DNA from: Rhizobium sp. FKL33
Lineage (GTDB): Bacteria; Pseudomonadota; Alphaproteobacteria; Rhizobiales; Rhizobiaceae
NCBI RefSeq assembly: GCF_005222915.1
Contig: NZ_STFX01000031.1
Span: forward strand, 1-64,000
Length of the DNA: 64,000 nucleotides
Direction: 5' to 3'
Part shown: piece after piece, positions 47,924-57,067 of the stretch
How positions within the stretch are numbered: the first letter of the stretch is position 1
How the letters are laid out: each line of letters starts with the position of its first letter
Position numbers and translations under genes: made by a program
Notes under the pieces: model-generated
Told to the model about the DNA's origin: nothing
Database searches by the model: none
Seen by the model: the letters and a program-made list of their open reading frames with translations, nothing else

Positions 47924-48763
47924 TTACTCGGCGGCTGCAAGACGCGCGGCGCGCACGCCGGTGGACAGGCCGTTGACGAAGGTGACGACTGCCTGGACCG
48001 TATCGGCCGTGGCGTGGCCTTCTTTGTCAAGCGAGGTCGCGACCTGGTTGATGATGGCGGTGCCGACCACGACGCCGTCGGCGGCCGCGCCGATCAGGCG
48101 GGCGTGTTCGGCGGTCTTGACGCCGAAGCCGACGCAAACCGGCAGATCGGTATGGCTCTTGATGCGGCGCACGGCGCCGGCGATCAGCGATGGATCGGGC
48201 AACGCAGACCCCGTGATGCCGTTCATCGAGACGTAGTAGACGAAGCCCGACGTATTGGTAAGCACCTTGGGCAGGCGGCGGTCGTCGGTAGTGGGCGTGG
48301 TCAGGCGGATGAAGTTGACGCCCTTGCGGATAGCCGGGATGCAGAGCTCGTCATCCATCTCGACCGGAAGATCGACGATGATCAGACCGTCGATGCCGGC
48401 GTCCACCGCGTCATCGAGGAAACGTTCGACGCCATAGATATAGATGGGATTGTAATAGCCCATCAGCACGATCGGCGTGGTCTGGTCGTTCTCGCGGAAT
48501 TCGCGCGCCATCTGGATGGTCTTGGCGAGCGAATGACCGTTCTTCAGCGCCCGCTGACCGGCGAGCTGGATGGCCGGGCCATCCGCCATCGGATCGGAAA
48601 ACGGCGCGCCGAGCTCGATAATGTCGGCGCCGGCGCCCGGCAGAGCCTTCATGATCTCGAGCGAGGTCTGGTAATCCGGATCACCCGCCATGAAATAGGT
48701 GACGAGCGCGGGCCGGCCTTCAGCCTTGAGGTCGGCGAATTTCTTGTCCATGCGTGCGGTCAT
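47924..48763 (-). CDS. trpA: Tryptophan synthase alpha chain
   Basis: This 279-residue TIM-barrel protein is TrpA, which cleaves indoleglycerol phosphate and passes indole to TrpB. The catalytic glutamate is in [16 protein letters not shown] (a variant of the usual ELGVPFSDP), and the catalytic aspartate is in IIVDLPVEM. It starts five bases after trpB and is followed by accD after 46 bases. The ATG at 48763 gives MTARMDKKF. Confidence 0.97.
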   Translation of the reverse strand: MTARMDKKFADLKAEGRPALVTYFMAGDPDYQTSLEIMKALPGAGADIIELGAPFSDPMADGPAIQLAGQRALKNGHSLAKTIQMAREFRENDQTTPIVLMGYYNPIYIYGVERFLDDAVDAGIDGLIIVDLPVEMDDELCIPAIRKGVNFIRLTTPTTDDRRLPKVLTNTSGFVYYVSMNGITGSALPDPSLIAGAVRRIKSHTDLPVCVGFGVKTAEHARLIGAAADGVVVGTAIINQVATSLDKEGHATADTVQAVVTFVNGLSTGVRAARLAAAE

Positions 48764-48768
48764 CGCGA

Positions 48769-49989
48769 TCAGAGCCCCATTCCCAAAATCTTGCCGACGG
48801 TAAAGATGTCCTTGTCGCCGCGGCCGCAAAGATTCATCAGAATGATCTCGTCCTTGCCCATTTTCGGCGCCCGCTTGATCACCTCGGCCAAAGCATGGCT
48901 GGGCTCGAGCGCCGGAATGATGCCTTCGGTGCGGGTCAGCATCTGGAAGGCGGCGAGCGCTTCATCGTCCATGATTGGCACATATTCGGCGCGGCCCATA
49001 TCCTTGAGCCAGGAATGTTCGGGACCGATGCCGGGATAATCGAGGCCGGCGGAGATCGAGTGACCTTCCTTGATCTGGCCGTCGCCATCCTGCAGCAGAT
49101 AGGTGCGGTTGCCATGCAGCACGCCCGGCGATCCGGCGGTGAGCGAGGCGCAATGTTCTTCTCCGTCCAGACCCTTGCCGCCGGCTTCGACGCCGACGAT
49201 GCGGACCGACTTGTCGTCGAGGAAGGGATGGAAGAGGCCGATGGCGTTGGAGCCGCCGCCGACGGCCGCGACCAGCATGTCCGGCAGACGGCCTTCGGCG
49301 GCCAGCATCTGCTCGCGCGCCTCGCGGCCGATGACCGACTGGAATTCGCGCACCATTTCCGGATAAGGGTGCGGACCGGCGGCGGTGCCGATCATGTAAT
49401 AAGTGTCGTCGACATTGGTGACCCAGTCGCGCAGCGCCTCGTTCATGGCGTCCTTCAGCGTGCCGTTGCCGGCGGTGACCGGGATCACTTCGGCGCCGAG
49501 CAGCTTCATGCGGAACACGTTGGGCGCCTGGCGCTCAACATCGGTTGCGCCCATATAGACGACGCAAGGCAGGCCGAAGCGGGCAGCGACCGTGGCCGAG
49601 GCGACCCCATGCTGGCCTGCGCCGGTTTCGGCGATGATGCGCGTCTTGCCCATGCGCTTGGCGAGCAGGATCTGGCCGATGCAATTGTTGATCTTGTGCG
49701 AACCGGTGTGGTTGAGCTCGTCGCGCTTGAAATAGATCTTGGCGCCGCCGAGTTCGGCCGTCAGGCGTTCGGCAAAATAGAGCGGGCTGGGACGGCCGAT
49801 ATAATGCGTGCCGAGATTGGCGAGTTCGGCCTGAAATTCGGGATCGGTCTTGGCCTTGTTCCACTCAGCCTGCAGATCGAGGATCAGCGGCATCAGGGTT
49901 TCGGCCACGAAGCGGCCGCCATAAATGCCGAAACGGCCGTCTTCGTCCGGTCCGGCGCGGTAGGAATTGGGCTTTGCGATCTCGTTCAC
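48769..49989 (-). CDS. trpB: Tryptophan synthase beta chain
   Basis: This 406-residue PLP enzyme is TrpB, which joins indole and serine. The PLP lysine is in [10 protein letters not shown] near residue 95, and the phosphate loop is [10 protein letters not shown]. The start is GTG at 49989, preceded by GAGGAGA, which overlaps the trpF stop, so translation is probably coupled. The length is typical. Confidence 0.98.
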   Translation of the reverse strand: MNEIAKPNSYRAGPDEDGRFGIYGGRFVAETLMPLILDLQAEWNKAKTDPEFQAELANLGTHYIGRPSPLYFAERLTAELGGAKIYFKRDELNHTGSHKINNCIGQILLAKRMGKTRIIAETGAGQHGVASATVAARFGLPCVVYMGATDVERQAPNVFRMKLLGAEVIPVTAGNGTLKDAMNEALRDWVTNVDDTYYMIGTAAGPHPYPEMVREFQSVIGREAREQMLAAEGRLPDMLVAAVGGGSNAIGLFHPFLDDKSVRIVGVEAGGKGLDGEEHCASLTAGSPGVLHGNRTYLLQDGDGQIKEGHSISAGLDYPGIGPEHSWLKDMGRAEYVPIMDDEALAAFQMLTRTEGIIPALEPSHALAEVIKRAPKMGKDEIILMNLCGRGDKDIFTVGKILGMGL

Positions 49990-50000
49990 GCGTTTTCTCC

Positions 50001-50654
50001 TCAGGCCGCCTGCGTCGCGCGACGCACAGCGGCGAAAAATTCGTCCATTTTCGCCAAGTCCTTGACGCCGGGCGCCGATTCCACGCCCGATGACACGTCG
50101 ATCCCCCGGGGACGGGCGATGCGGATGGCCTCGCCGACATTGTCCTTCGTCAAGCCGCCGGACAGCATGTAATCCACCGAAGGATCGAGCGCTGTCAGCA
50201 ACGACCAGTCGAAGCTGACGCCGTTGCCGCCGGGAAGCTCGGAGCCCTTGGGCGGCTTGGCGTCGAACAGATAGCGGTTGGCGAGACCGTCGTAGGGCTC
50301 GATCCGCGCCAGATCTTCCGACGTCGACACCGACAAGGCCTTCATGACAGGCAGACCCGTCATGGCTTTTACGGTGAGAACCCGGTCAGGGCTCTCCGTT
50401 CCATGCAATTGCAGAATGTCGGGCTTGATCATGGCGATCAGTTCGTCGAGATCGTCGTCATCGGCATTGACCGACACCGAGACGATCTTGGCGCGGCCGC
50501 GGACGCGATCGGCCAGACGGCCGGCGTCGGCGGGCTCGATATGACGCGGGCTCTTCTCGAAAAAGATGAACCCGATATGGGTCGCGCCCAGTCGGACGGC
50601 GTGATCCACAGCCTCTTCGGTCTTCAATCCGCAGATTTTGATGTCGAGTTTCAT
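50001..50654 (-). CDS. trpF: Phosphoribosylanthranilate isomerase
   Basis: This 217-residue TIM-barrel protein is TrpF, the third step of tryptophan synthesis. It has KICGLKT at the N-terminus with the catalytic cysteine, QLHGTE, and the phosphate loop [10 protein letters not shown]. The catalytic aspartate is in GIDVSSGVE. The ATG at 50654 begins the conserved region. It is the first gene of the trpFBA-accD-folC operon, whose promoter should lie in the 75-base gap upstream. I found no trp leader peptide there. Confidence 0.96.
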   Translation of the reverse strand: MKLDIKICGLKTEEAVDHAVRLGATHIGFIFFEKSPRHIEPADAGRLADRVRGRAKIVSVSVNADDDDLDELIAMIKPDILQLHGTESPDRVLTVKAMTGLPVMKALSVSTSEDLARIEPYDGLANRYLFDAKPPKGSELPGGNGVSFDWSLLTALDPSVDYMLSGGLTKDNVGEAIRIARPRGIDVSSGVESAPGVKDLAKMDEFFAAVRRATQAA

Positions 50655-50729
50655 CCGGCCCAACTCGCATGAAATGGAGTAAGAGTCGAGCCGTTTTTAC
50701 GCCATCTCCGCGCCGAGAATGCGGCGCAC

Positions 50730-51488
50730 TCAGCCGAAATCATGCACATGCAGCATGGCGCCGTTGCGCTTCAGCCAGTGCCGCGCCTCGTCCATGCGCG
50801 GGCAGAGGCGGGCGCAAACAGCCCAGAAGCGATCGGAATGGTTCATCTCCTTGAGATGGGCGACTTCATGGGCGGCGAGATAGTCGAGCACGTAAGGCGG
50901 CGCCATGATGATGCGCCAGGAAAAGCTGAGCGCGCCGTCATGCGAGCAGGAGCCCCAGCGGCTCTTGGTGTCCTTGAGCGTGATGCTCTTGATCGTCGCG
51001 CCGACTGCGGCGGCGTGGGCCTGGGATCGCGCTTCGAGATCCTTGCGCGCCTCGGCCTTGAGATAATCCTTGAGCCGGCGGGCGAGGTGATCCTCGGCGC
51101 CGCCGACGCGGATCACCGCTTCACCGTCGACGTCCGCAGTCTGGGTCAGGCCCCGCAGGAGACCGGTGCGCTCGATGCGATGGGCGACGCCGCGCAGATG
51201 CAGGTACCGGCCTTCGGTCAAGGCGTTGGAGCGCGGGAACCGGGCCAGCCGCGTCATCAGCCAGCCTTCGTGGCGGGCCAGGAAATCGTCGATCTCGCGC
51301 GCCTTCAGTCCAAACGGCACCGTCAGCTTCAGCGCCTGGCCGCCCGGTTCGATGCGCAGCGTGATGCGGCGGGCGCGCCGGTCAGGTTTGACGGTGAGCG
51401 GCAGGGAGCGGCCCGCGACTTCATGGGTGCGGGTGGACGGCGCATTGGGACGCTCGGGTTTCTGCAGGAAGGAAAGCCGCGACAACAT
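50730..51488 (-). CDS. YgjP/SprT-like zinc metallopeptidase (DUF45)
   Basis: This 252-residue protein has the YgjP-type DUF45 layout. It has KLTVPFGLKAREIDDFLARH in the N-terminal half, then DTKSRWGSCS and the zinc motif HEVAHLKEMNH, with two zinc histidines in HEVAH and a third ligand in NH. The cellular substrate of the family is unknown. The start at 51488 lacks a clear ribosome site, and 51518 is an alternative. A hairpin terminator from the upstream DUF2852 gene lies just before it, so it probably has its own promoter. Confidence 0.88.
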   Translation of the reverse strand: MLSRLSFLQKPERPNAPSTRTHEVAGRSLPLTVKPDRRARRITLRIEPGGQALKLTVPFGLKAREIDDFLARHEGWLMTRLARFPRSNALTEGRYLHLRGVAHRIERTGLLRGLTQTADVDGEAVIRVGGAEDHLARRLKDYLKAEARKDLEARSQAHAAAVGATIKSITLKDTKSRWGSCSHDGALSFSWRIIMAPPYVLDYLAAHEVAHLKEMNHSDRFWAVCARLCPRMDEARHWLKRNGAMLHVHDFG

Positions 51489-51516
51489 GACATGAGGTCT
51501 AGCAGATTCACGCGTC

Positions 51517-51547
51517 AAAACAAAAGCCGGCGCGAGGGGCGCCGGCT
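51517..51547 (-). terminator. Rho-independent terminator of the DUF2852 gene
   Basis: AGCCGGCGC pairs with GCGCCGGCT around a five-base loop. On the minus strand the stem is followed by TTTGTTTTG. It lies 24 bases beyond the DUF2852 stop. Confidence 0.85.
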
Positions 51548-51570
51548 CGATTTATCGAGATGTTCGCGGG

Positions 51571-52008
51571 TTAGGCGGGAAAGCCCTGATCCGGCGTATC
51601 GACCTGGTTAAGGCGCGCCTCGCGGTCGCGCATGAAACGGTCGAACTCTTCCTGATCCCGGGCGCGGCGCAATTCGCGCATATAGGAGTCGAACTCCGCG
51701 CGCATTTCGTCGAGCTTGCGGCGCTCTTCCTCGATGCGGTCCAGTTCGGCCTTGCGCCAGTCTTCAAAGGCCATGTTGCCAGAGGCGAACTGGAAGCCCT
51801 TGTCGCGCCAGCGACCGGAACGGCAGGCGCGGGCGAAACCGTCGACACGCGCATTGGCGTCGCGCTTGAAGGCGCTGAGACGATCGCCGAACAGGATATA
51901 TGCCAGCATGGCCAATCCAAGCGGCCAGAACACGACGAAGCCGAGAACCATCAGGGCGATGGTGGCCGGCGTCCATTCGGGCCGTATGAGAGGGGCGGTG
52001 CGGTACAT
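51571..52008 (-). CDS. DUF2852 family membrane protein
   Basis: This 145-residue protein matches DUF2852, a Rhizobiales family of unknown function. It has one hydrophobic segment near residues 16-40, a conserved GDRLSAFKRD stretch, and a highly charged, probably coiled-coil C-terminal half (residues 85-135) rich in Glu and Arg. The order suggests a membrane-anchored protein with a cytoplasmic helical tail. It is a single-gene unit with its own terminator. Confidence 0.85.
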   Translation of the reverse strand: MYRTAPLIRPEWTPATIALMVLGFVVFWPLGLAMLAYILFGDRLSAFKRDANARVDGFARACRSGRWRDKGFQFASGNMAFEDWRKAELDRIEEERRKLDEMRAEFDSYMRELRRARDQEEFDRFMRDREARLNQVDTPDQGFPA

Positions 52009-52170
52009 GGTGTCGTTTCCTCACGTTTGCCTGGCCCGCAAAAGCGCGGACCATTGCAATCGATGTGGGAAAGGACGCGCCGCATTCAAGCAGATCTGCG
52101 TCGAAATCGGACAAGAGCCTGAAACGTCATGCGTTTTTCAACGCCTGCTTAAACACGCTAAACGCGAAAC

Positions 52171-53493
52171 TCAGGCCTTGGGCTGGGACTGAGCGCCCCG
52201 GCGCGGCAGCCTGAGCTTCGGCGTGGACGATTTCGCCGGCGAATTGGAATTGACCGCTTCGGTCCTTGCGCCATGTTCGCGCATGAAGGAGACGATGCGC
52301 GGCACGATTTCCTTGCGGAAGCGCGAGCCGTTGAACACGCCGTAATGGCCGACATCGGGCTGAACATAATGGCCGCGCTTGCCGTCCGCCAGCGACGAGC
52401 AGAGCGTCTGCGCCGCATGCGTCTGTCCGACGCCGGAGATATCGTCGTTTTCGCCTTCGACAGTGAGGAGCGCGGTGCGGCGGATCTTGGAGCAATCAAC
52501 GCGAGAGCCGCGATGCATCATATCGCCCTTGGGCAGGGAGTGCTTGATGAAAACGGTGTCGACGGTCTGCAGATAGAATTCTGCAGTCAGATCCATCACC
52601 GCCAGATATTCGTCGTAGAAATCGCGGTGCTTGTCGGCGGAATCGCCGTCATTCTTGACGAGATGGAAGAAGAAATCCTTATGCGCGATCATGTGGCGAT
52701 CGAGATTCATCGACATGAAGCCCGACAGCTGCAGGAAGCCGGGATAGACGTTGCGCATGAAGCCCGGCTGCGGCCAAGGCACCTGCATCACGACATTGTC
52801 GGCGAACCAGCTGAGCGGCTTGTCCTGCGCGAGCTGGTTGACGGCGGTGGGATTGATGCGCGTGTCGATCGGGCCGCCCATCAGCGTCATCGAGGCGGGC
52901 GCGAAGGGATCCTTGTCTTCTTCCATCCGCGCCACGGCGGCGAGCACCGGCACCGAGGGCTGGCACACGGCGAGCACATGCGTGTCTTCGCCGAGGAACC
53001 TGATCATCTCGATGACATAATCGATATAGTCGTCGAGATCGAAGGAGCCCTCGCTCAAGGGCACCATGCGGGCGTCTTTCCAATCGGTGATGTAAATGTC
53101 GGCATGCGGAAGCAGCGCTTCCACGGTTCCGCGCAGCAGCGTCGCGTAATGGCCCGACATCGGCGCGACGATCAAGAGCTTGGGATCGCGGCCATGGCCC
53201 GATGGCAACACGCGCTGAAAATGCAGGAGATCGCAGAACGGCTTGGACAGCGCGATCTGTTCATGCACCGAAACCGGCTTGCCTGAGATCGTCGTGGTCG
53301 GGAGATCAAAGGAAGGCTTGCCGTATCGCCGGGTGGCGCGTTCGAACACTTCGAGACCGGCGGCCATCGACCGGCCGAGCGCAGTGTAAGAGAGCGGATT
53401 GAACGGATTGGCGTAGGCGATGCGCATCGATTCGGCCGTTGCCCGGGCCGGCGCCATCGCGGCATGGCCCAATTCGTAGAAATGATAGAACAT
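52171..53493 (-). CDS. phaZ: Intracellular polyhydroxyalkanoate depolymerase
   Basis: This 440-residue protein is a PhaZ-type intracellular PHA depolymerase that breaks down stored polyhydroxybutyrate granules. It has an alpha/beta-hydrolase core with the nucleophile in VCQPSVP, where cysteine replaces the usual serine of the lipase box, TDWKDARMVP, and the catalytic histidine in VGHYGVFNG. The N-terminus MFYHFYELGHAAMAPAR is characteristic. The last 30 residues are basic and proline-rich and may bind granules or DNA. No other PHA gene is in the window. Confidence 0.95.
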   Translation of the reverse strand: MFYHFYELGHAAMAPARATAESMRIAYANPFNPLSYTALGRSMAAGLEVFERATRRYGKPSFDLPTTTISGKPVSVHEQIALSKPFCDLLHFQRVLPSGHGRDPKLLIVAPMSGHYATLLRGTVEALLPHADIYITDWKDARMVPLSEGSFDLDDYIDYVIEMIRFLGEDTHVLAVCQPSVPVLAAVARMEEDKDPFAPASMTLMGGPIDTRINPTAVNQLAQDKPLSWFADNVVMQVPWPQPGFMRNVYPGFLQLSGFMSMNLDRHMIAHKDFFFHLVKNDGDSADKHRDFYDEYLAVMDLTAEFYLQTVDTVFIKHSLPKGDMMHRGSRVDCSKIRRTALLTVEGENDDISGVGQTHAAQTLCSSLADGKRGHYVQPDVGHYGVFNGSRFRKEIVPRIVSFMREHGARTEAVNSNSPAKSSTPKLRLPRRGAQSQPKA

Positions 53494-53668
53494 GTAAAAC
53501 CTGCACCTCTTCCCGGGCGGAACCGCCGGTCAACCATTCTAATTCGTGATGGACACTAACAGTTCCGGCTTAATGGACAAGAAACGCGATCGCGCCAAGT
53601 CGATCGAATTCATCACATCTGGTGACGAATTGCGGAAAACAGGCCATCCGCGTGATGACTGTCGCCGA

Positions 53669-54691
53669 TCAGCCTTGCGCCTGGATGACCGCCTTGATGA
53701 GCCCGGATTTCTGATGCGCCCAGCGCGGCAGATCCGTGATCGCGCCTGAAAAATCGGTGCGATGGGTGATCAGTTGATCGGTGTCGATGGCGCCGCTGCG
53801 GATCGAGGCGATGACATGGTCGAAATCGGCCTTCTGGGCGTTGCGGCTGCCGATGATCGACATTTCCCGCTTGTGGAACTCCGGATCGGCGAAGCTGATA
53901 TCGTCCTTGACCACGCTGACATAGACGAGAACGCCGCCATGGGCGACGAAGGGCAACGCCGCCATCATCGAGGCCGCATTGCCGGTGGCGTCGAACACCG
54001 CCTCGAAGCCTTCGCCTTCGGTGATGGTCTTGGCCTGATCGAGCGCGGACGGGCCGACCGTGATGGAGGAGGCGAGACCGAAGCGGCCATTCGCTTCCGC
54101 GAGGCGTTCCTCGCTCAGATCCATCAGCGTCACCTTGAAGCCGGCGATGCGGGCAAACAGCGCAGTTCCCAACCCAATGGGACCGGCGCCGACCACGAGC
54201 GCGCGAGCGCCCGGTTCGACCGATCCGGCCCGACGCACCGCATGGGCGCCGATGGCGAGAAACTCGACCGTGGCGGCCTGCTCCGGAGACAGGCCCTTCG
54301 CCGGATAAACATTGACAGACGGCACGATGATCTCTTCGCAAAAGGCGCCGTCGCGATGGACGCCGAGCACCTCGATCGCCATGCAGCAATTCGGTTTTCC
54401 GCGCCGGCAGGCGAAGCAGCGGCCGCAGGCGATGTAGGGATTGACGGCGACGAGATCGCCCGGCTCAAGACCGGAGCCGACAGGCGCCTCCAGCACATGG
54501 GCGGAGATCTCGTGACCCATGACGCGAGGATAGGCGAGGAAGGGATGCTTGCCTTCATAGATGTGATAATCGGTGCCGCAGATGCCGATATGGCTGACCT
54601 TGAGCCTGACGTCTTCGGCCTTGGCAGGCTGAGGCGCCGCGCGCTCCACCAATTCGAGTCGGCCGGGCTCGGCGCACAGGATCGCTTTCAT
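53669..54691 (-). CDS. Zinc-dependent alcohol dehydrogenase, probable aldonate 5-dehydrogenase
   Basis: This 340-residue medium-chain dehydrogenase has catalytic-zinc residues in GICGTDYH and GHEISAHV, the structural-zinc cysteines in CGRCFACRRGKPNCC, and the NAD loop VGAGPIGLG near residue 170. It resembles L-gulonate or L-galactonate 5-dehydrogenases (RspB/LgoD type) that make fructuronate or tagaturonate. Its divergent neighbours, a GntR regulator and a UxuB/UxaB-like reductase, support this. The exact sugar acid cannot be read from sequence. The ATG at 54691 has GGGAGG upstream, and the longer frame is not conserved. Confidence 0.85.
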   Translation of the reverse strand: MKAILCAEPGRLELVERAAPQPAKAEDVRLKVSHIGICGTDYHIYEGKHPFLAYPRVMGHEISAHVLEAPVGSGLEPGDLVAVNPYIACGRCFACRRGKPNCCMAIEVLGVHRDGAFCEEIIVPSVNVYPAKGLSPEQAATVEFLAIGAHAVRRAGSVEPGARALVVGAGPIGLGTALFARIAGFKVTLMDLSEERLAEANGRFGLASSITVGPSALDQAKTITEGEGFEAVFDATGNAASMMAALPFVAHGGVLVYVSVVKDDISFADPEFHKREMSIIGSRNAQKADFDHVIASIRSGAIDTDQLITHRTDFSGAITDLPRWAHQKSGLIKAVIQAQG

Positions 54692-54822
54692 GTTCTTCCC
54701 TCCCCTCGCCGCTTCCTCGCGCGGCGTCATGCGAATTGCTTTTGTCTTTTATCTACAATATACAGATTGCGCAATGGGAGGACAGTCGCCGCTCGAGGCG
54801 ACAATTGCGAATGGGAGGGCGC
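54692..54822. promoter_or_regulatory. Divergent promoter region of the sugar-acid unit
   Basis: This 131-base spacer separates the dehydrogenase from the GntR gene. It is AT-rich near 54740-54770 and contains ATCT at 54751 and AGAT ending at 54767 around a CAATATAC-like centre. This is an imperfect palindrome of a size typical for GntR/UxuR operators. The GntR product is the obvious candidate regulator. Confidence 0.4.
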
Positions 54823-55704
54823 ATGGCGCGGCAGAACACGCTGTTCAAGGAAGCCTATAACAGGTGCCTGAGCGACATCGAGGAGCAGGCCAACCTGCCC
54901 TCGGAGCCGGAACTCGGCGAGAAATACGGCATCAGCCGCACCACGGTCAGGGCGATCCTGGGGCGAATGCGCGACAGCGGCCTGATCGTGTGGGACAAGC
55001 GCAACAAGATCGTGCTCCGGCCGCCCAAGGACGAGGACTTCTTTCCCGACGAAGAAACCAATTCGCTGAACGAGATCATCGAGCGCGCCTTCATGAAGCG
55101 CATCCTGACCGGCGAAGCGAGCCCGGGGACCCAGATCAGCGAGGCGGAAATCGCCCGCGAGGTGGGAGCCGGCACGACCAGCGTGCGGGAATTCCTGATC
55201 CGATTCTCGCGCTTCGGCCTGATCGAGAAGCGGCCCAACAGCCATTGGGTGCTCAAGGGTTTCACGCTGAATTTCGCGCTCGAACTCAGCGAAGTGCGGG
55301 AAATGTTCGAATTCAAATCGGCCGCCGCCTTCGCCCATCTTCCGGAGGACCACCCGGCCTGGGCCGAGCTCGATGCGATCGAAGAGGAGCATCACGCCCT
55401 GCTCGCCGTGATCGAAGACCGGTTCCTGGATTTCTCGGCGCTCGACGAGCGCTTTCACCTTCTCGTGCATCGCGCCTCGGGAAACCGGTTCGTCATCGAT
55501 TTCCACGACGTGATCGCCTTCATCTTCCACTATCACTATCAGTGGAACAAGACGCATGCCCGGGCTCGCAACGAGCGGGCGCTGCGCGAACATCTCGACT
55601 ATATATCCGCACTCCGGTCGCGGGATCTCGCCCGCATCGACGCCGCCTGCCGGACCCATCTCGCATCGGCGCGTGAAACGCTGATCGCCTCCGTTCCCCA
55701 TTGA
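54823..55704 (+). CDS. GntR family regulator with two winged helices and an FCD domain
   Basis: This 293-residue protein has an unusual layout. Residues 7-66 form one GntR-type winged helix with LPSEPELGEKYGISRTTVRA and the wing KRNKIVLR. Residues 82-145 form a second, with ISEAEIAREVGAGTTSVREF and the wing KRPNSHWVL. An FCD ligand-binding domain follows to the end. Ordinary FadR-type regulators carry one winged helix. It should sense a sugar acid or uronate and control the divergent dehydrogenase and the downstream reductase. The ATG at 54823 has GGAGGG upstream, with an alternative at 54811. Confidence 0.85.
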   Translation: MARQNTLFKEAYNRCLSDIEEQANLPSEPELGEKYGISRTTVRAILGRMRDSGLIVWDKRNKIVLRPPKDEDFFPDEETNSLNEIIERAFMKRILTGEASPGTQISEAEIAREVGAGTTSVREFLIRFSRFGLIEKRPNSHWVLKGFTLNFALELSEVREMFEFKSAAAFAHLPEDHPAWAELDAIEEEHHALLAVIEDRFLDFSALDERFHLLVHRASGNRFVIDFHDVIAFIFHYHYQWNKTHARARNERALREHLDYISALRSRDLARIDAACRTHLASARETLIASVPH

Positions 55705-55712
55705 GACCCATC

Positions 55713-56822
55713 ATGACAACCCCCATTCTTCAATTCGGCACCAGCCGTTTTCTGCAGGCCCATGCCGATCTGTTCGTCAGCGAAGCGCTCGAGCGCGGCG
55801 AGGCGCTGGGCCCGATCACCATCGTCCAGACGACGCGATCGGGCGAACGCAGCCGGCGGCTGACGGCGCTCGCGGCGCCCGAGGGATTTCCCGTGCGCAT
55901 CCGCGGACTAAAAGACGGCGCGGTGATTGATGAGGCCAGGCGGATCACCTCCGTCAAGAAGGCGTTGTCGATCCATGAAGACTGGACCGAGACCGCACGA
56001 ATTTTCTCTAAGGAAGCGCAGGCGGTTATCTGCAATACCGGCGACGCCGGCTACGACATCTCCGCCGAGACCGAGGCGCTGCCAGTCGGGATTCCCGAAA
56101 GCTTTCCCGGCAAACTGACCAAGCTACTGCTCGATCGTTTCGAAAAGTGCGGAACGCCGCTGACCATTCTCCCGGCCGAACTGATCTCGCGCAATGGCGA
56201 TGCGCTGAAGGCGATCGTGACCGGGCTCGCGGCGCGCTGGAAATTGCCGCAGGCATTCCGCGACTGGCTTGAGGGCGAGGTGATCTTCTCCAACACGCTG
56301 GTCGATCGCATCGTCTCCGAGCCGATCAAGCCGGCCGGCGCCGTGGCCGAGCCCTATGCGCTCTGGGCGATCGAAACGCGGCCGGGCCAGACGCTGCCGT
56401 GCAGACATCCCGACATCGTGGCGGCTGCGGATATCTCATCCTATGAACGGCTGAAGCTGTTCATTCTCAATCTCGGACACACGGCGATGACCGAGAAGTG
56501 GCTGGCCTCAGACCTGCCCCGCGACATGGTGGTGCGGGATCTCTTGGCGCGGCCCGACTATCTCGACTTTCTCGAACGGCTCTATGCCGAGGAGATCATT
56601 CCCGGCTTTGCCCATCGCGGCATGAAGAGCGAGGCGGAAGCCTATGCCCGCCAGACGATCGAGCGCTTCCGCAATCCCTTCCTCGATCACCGGCTCTCCG
56701 ATATTGCCCAGAACCACATTGAAAAGATCCGTCGACGCGCCGGTGGTTTTCTGGAATGGACCGGGGTCGACGCGCCTGCTCTCGAAAATATGATCCGAAA
56801 AGCCGACCAAAACGTTCAATAA
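55713..56822 (+). CDS. Mannitol dehydrogenase family protein (UxuB/UxaB-like hexuronate reductase)
   Basis: This 369-residue protein belongs to the long-chain mannitol dehydrogenase family. It has an N-terminal NAD-binding start QFGTSRFLQAH and the catalytic pattern KxxxxNxxH in LKLFILNLGH near residue 255. At 369 residues it is shorter than E. coli UxuB or UxaB (about 485). It would reduce fructuronate to mannonate or tagaturonate to altronate, taking the product of the upstream dehydrogenase. It follows the GntR gene by eight bases. An in-frame TTG at 55701 is a less likely start. Confidence 0.85.
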   Translation: MTTPILQFGTSRFLQAHADLFVSEALERGEALGPITIVQTTRSGERSRRLTALAAPEGFPVRIRGLKDGAVIDEARRITSVKKALSIHEDWTETARIFSKEAQAVICNTGDAGYDISAETEALPVGIPESFPGKLTKLLLDRFEKCGTPLTILPAELISRNGDALKAIVTGLAARWKLPQAFRDWLEGEVIFSNTLVDRIVSEPIKPAGAVAEPYALWAIETRPGQTLPCRHPDIVAAADISSYERLKLFILNLGHTAMTEKWLASDLPRDMVVRDLLARPDYLDFLERLYAEEIIPGFAHRGMKSEAEAYARQTIERFRNPFLDHRLSDIAQNHIEKIRRRAGGFLEWTGVDAPALENMIRKADQNVQ

Positions 56823-57067
56823 ATGCTGCGTCGCCCGTTCGGGCTGTTGAAGTTTTTCGCCGGCTCGACTCTTATCGCAGCCGCATCAGGGACATCCCTC
56901 GCCTCGGGCTTTCGGTAAGGCGCAGGGACTGTCGCATGCGGCTGCGCGTCATCCTCCCAGGGATTTGAACCCGACGCGCGAGCCGCACGACACAAGGCCC
57001 GCTGCGAGTGTCAACGCTTCGCCGCGCTCTGGTTTGGGCGCGGCAGAAATTTCGATAAGGAATAGAT
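56823..57067. other. Intergenic region with strong inverted repeats
   Basis: This 245-base gap between the reductase and nitroreductase genes has GCCCGTTCGGGC at about 56834 followed by a T-rich stretch, a possible terminator of the catabolic operon. It also has the large hairpin listed separately at 56938-56986. The nitroreductase promoter should lie at the right end. No reading frame looks real. Confidence 0.5.
56938..56986. repeat. Large imperfect hairpin
   Basis: GCGGCT-G-CGCGTC on the left pairs with GACGCG-CG-AGCCGC on the right, giving 12 base pairs with a small bulge and a 22-base loop. There is no T run on either side, so it is not a standard terminator. Part of the loop resembles a tRNA T-arm on the minus strand (GGGTTCAAATCC), but no other tRNA arms are present. 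Confidence 0.5.

Noticed and set aside
54736-54822. Upstream start for the GntR gene in the longer frame
   Set aside because: The extra residues cross the AT-rich promoter region, and the ATG at 54823 has a good GGAGGG ribosome site.
56950-56980. tRNA gene on the minus strand (T-arm-like GGGTTCAAATCC)
   Set aside because: I found no matching acceptor, D or anticodon arms in the expected positions, and the T-stem itself has mismatches. At most it is a decayed fragment.
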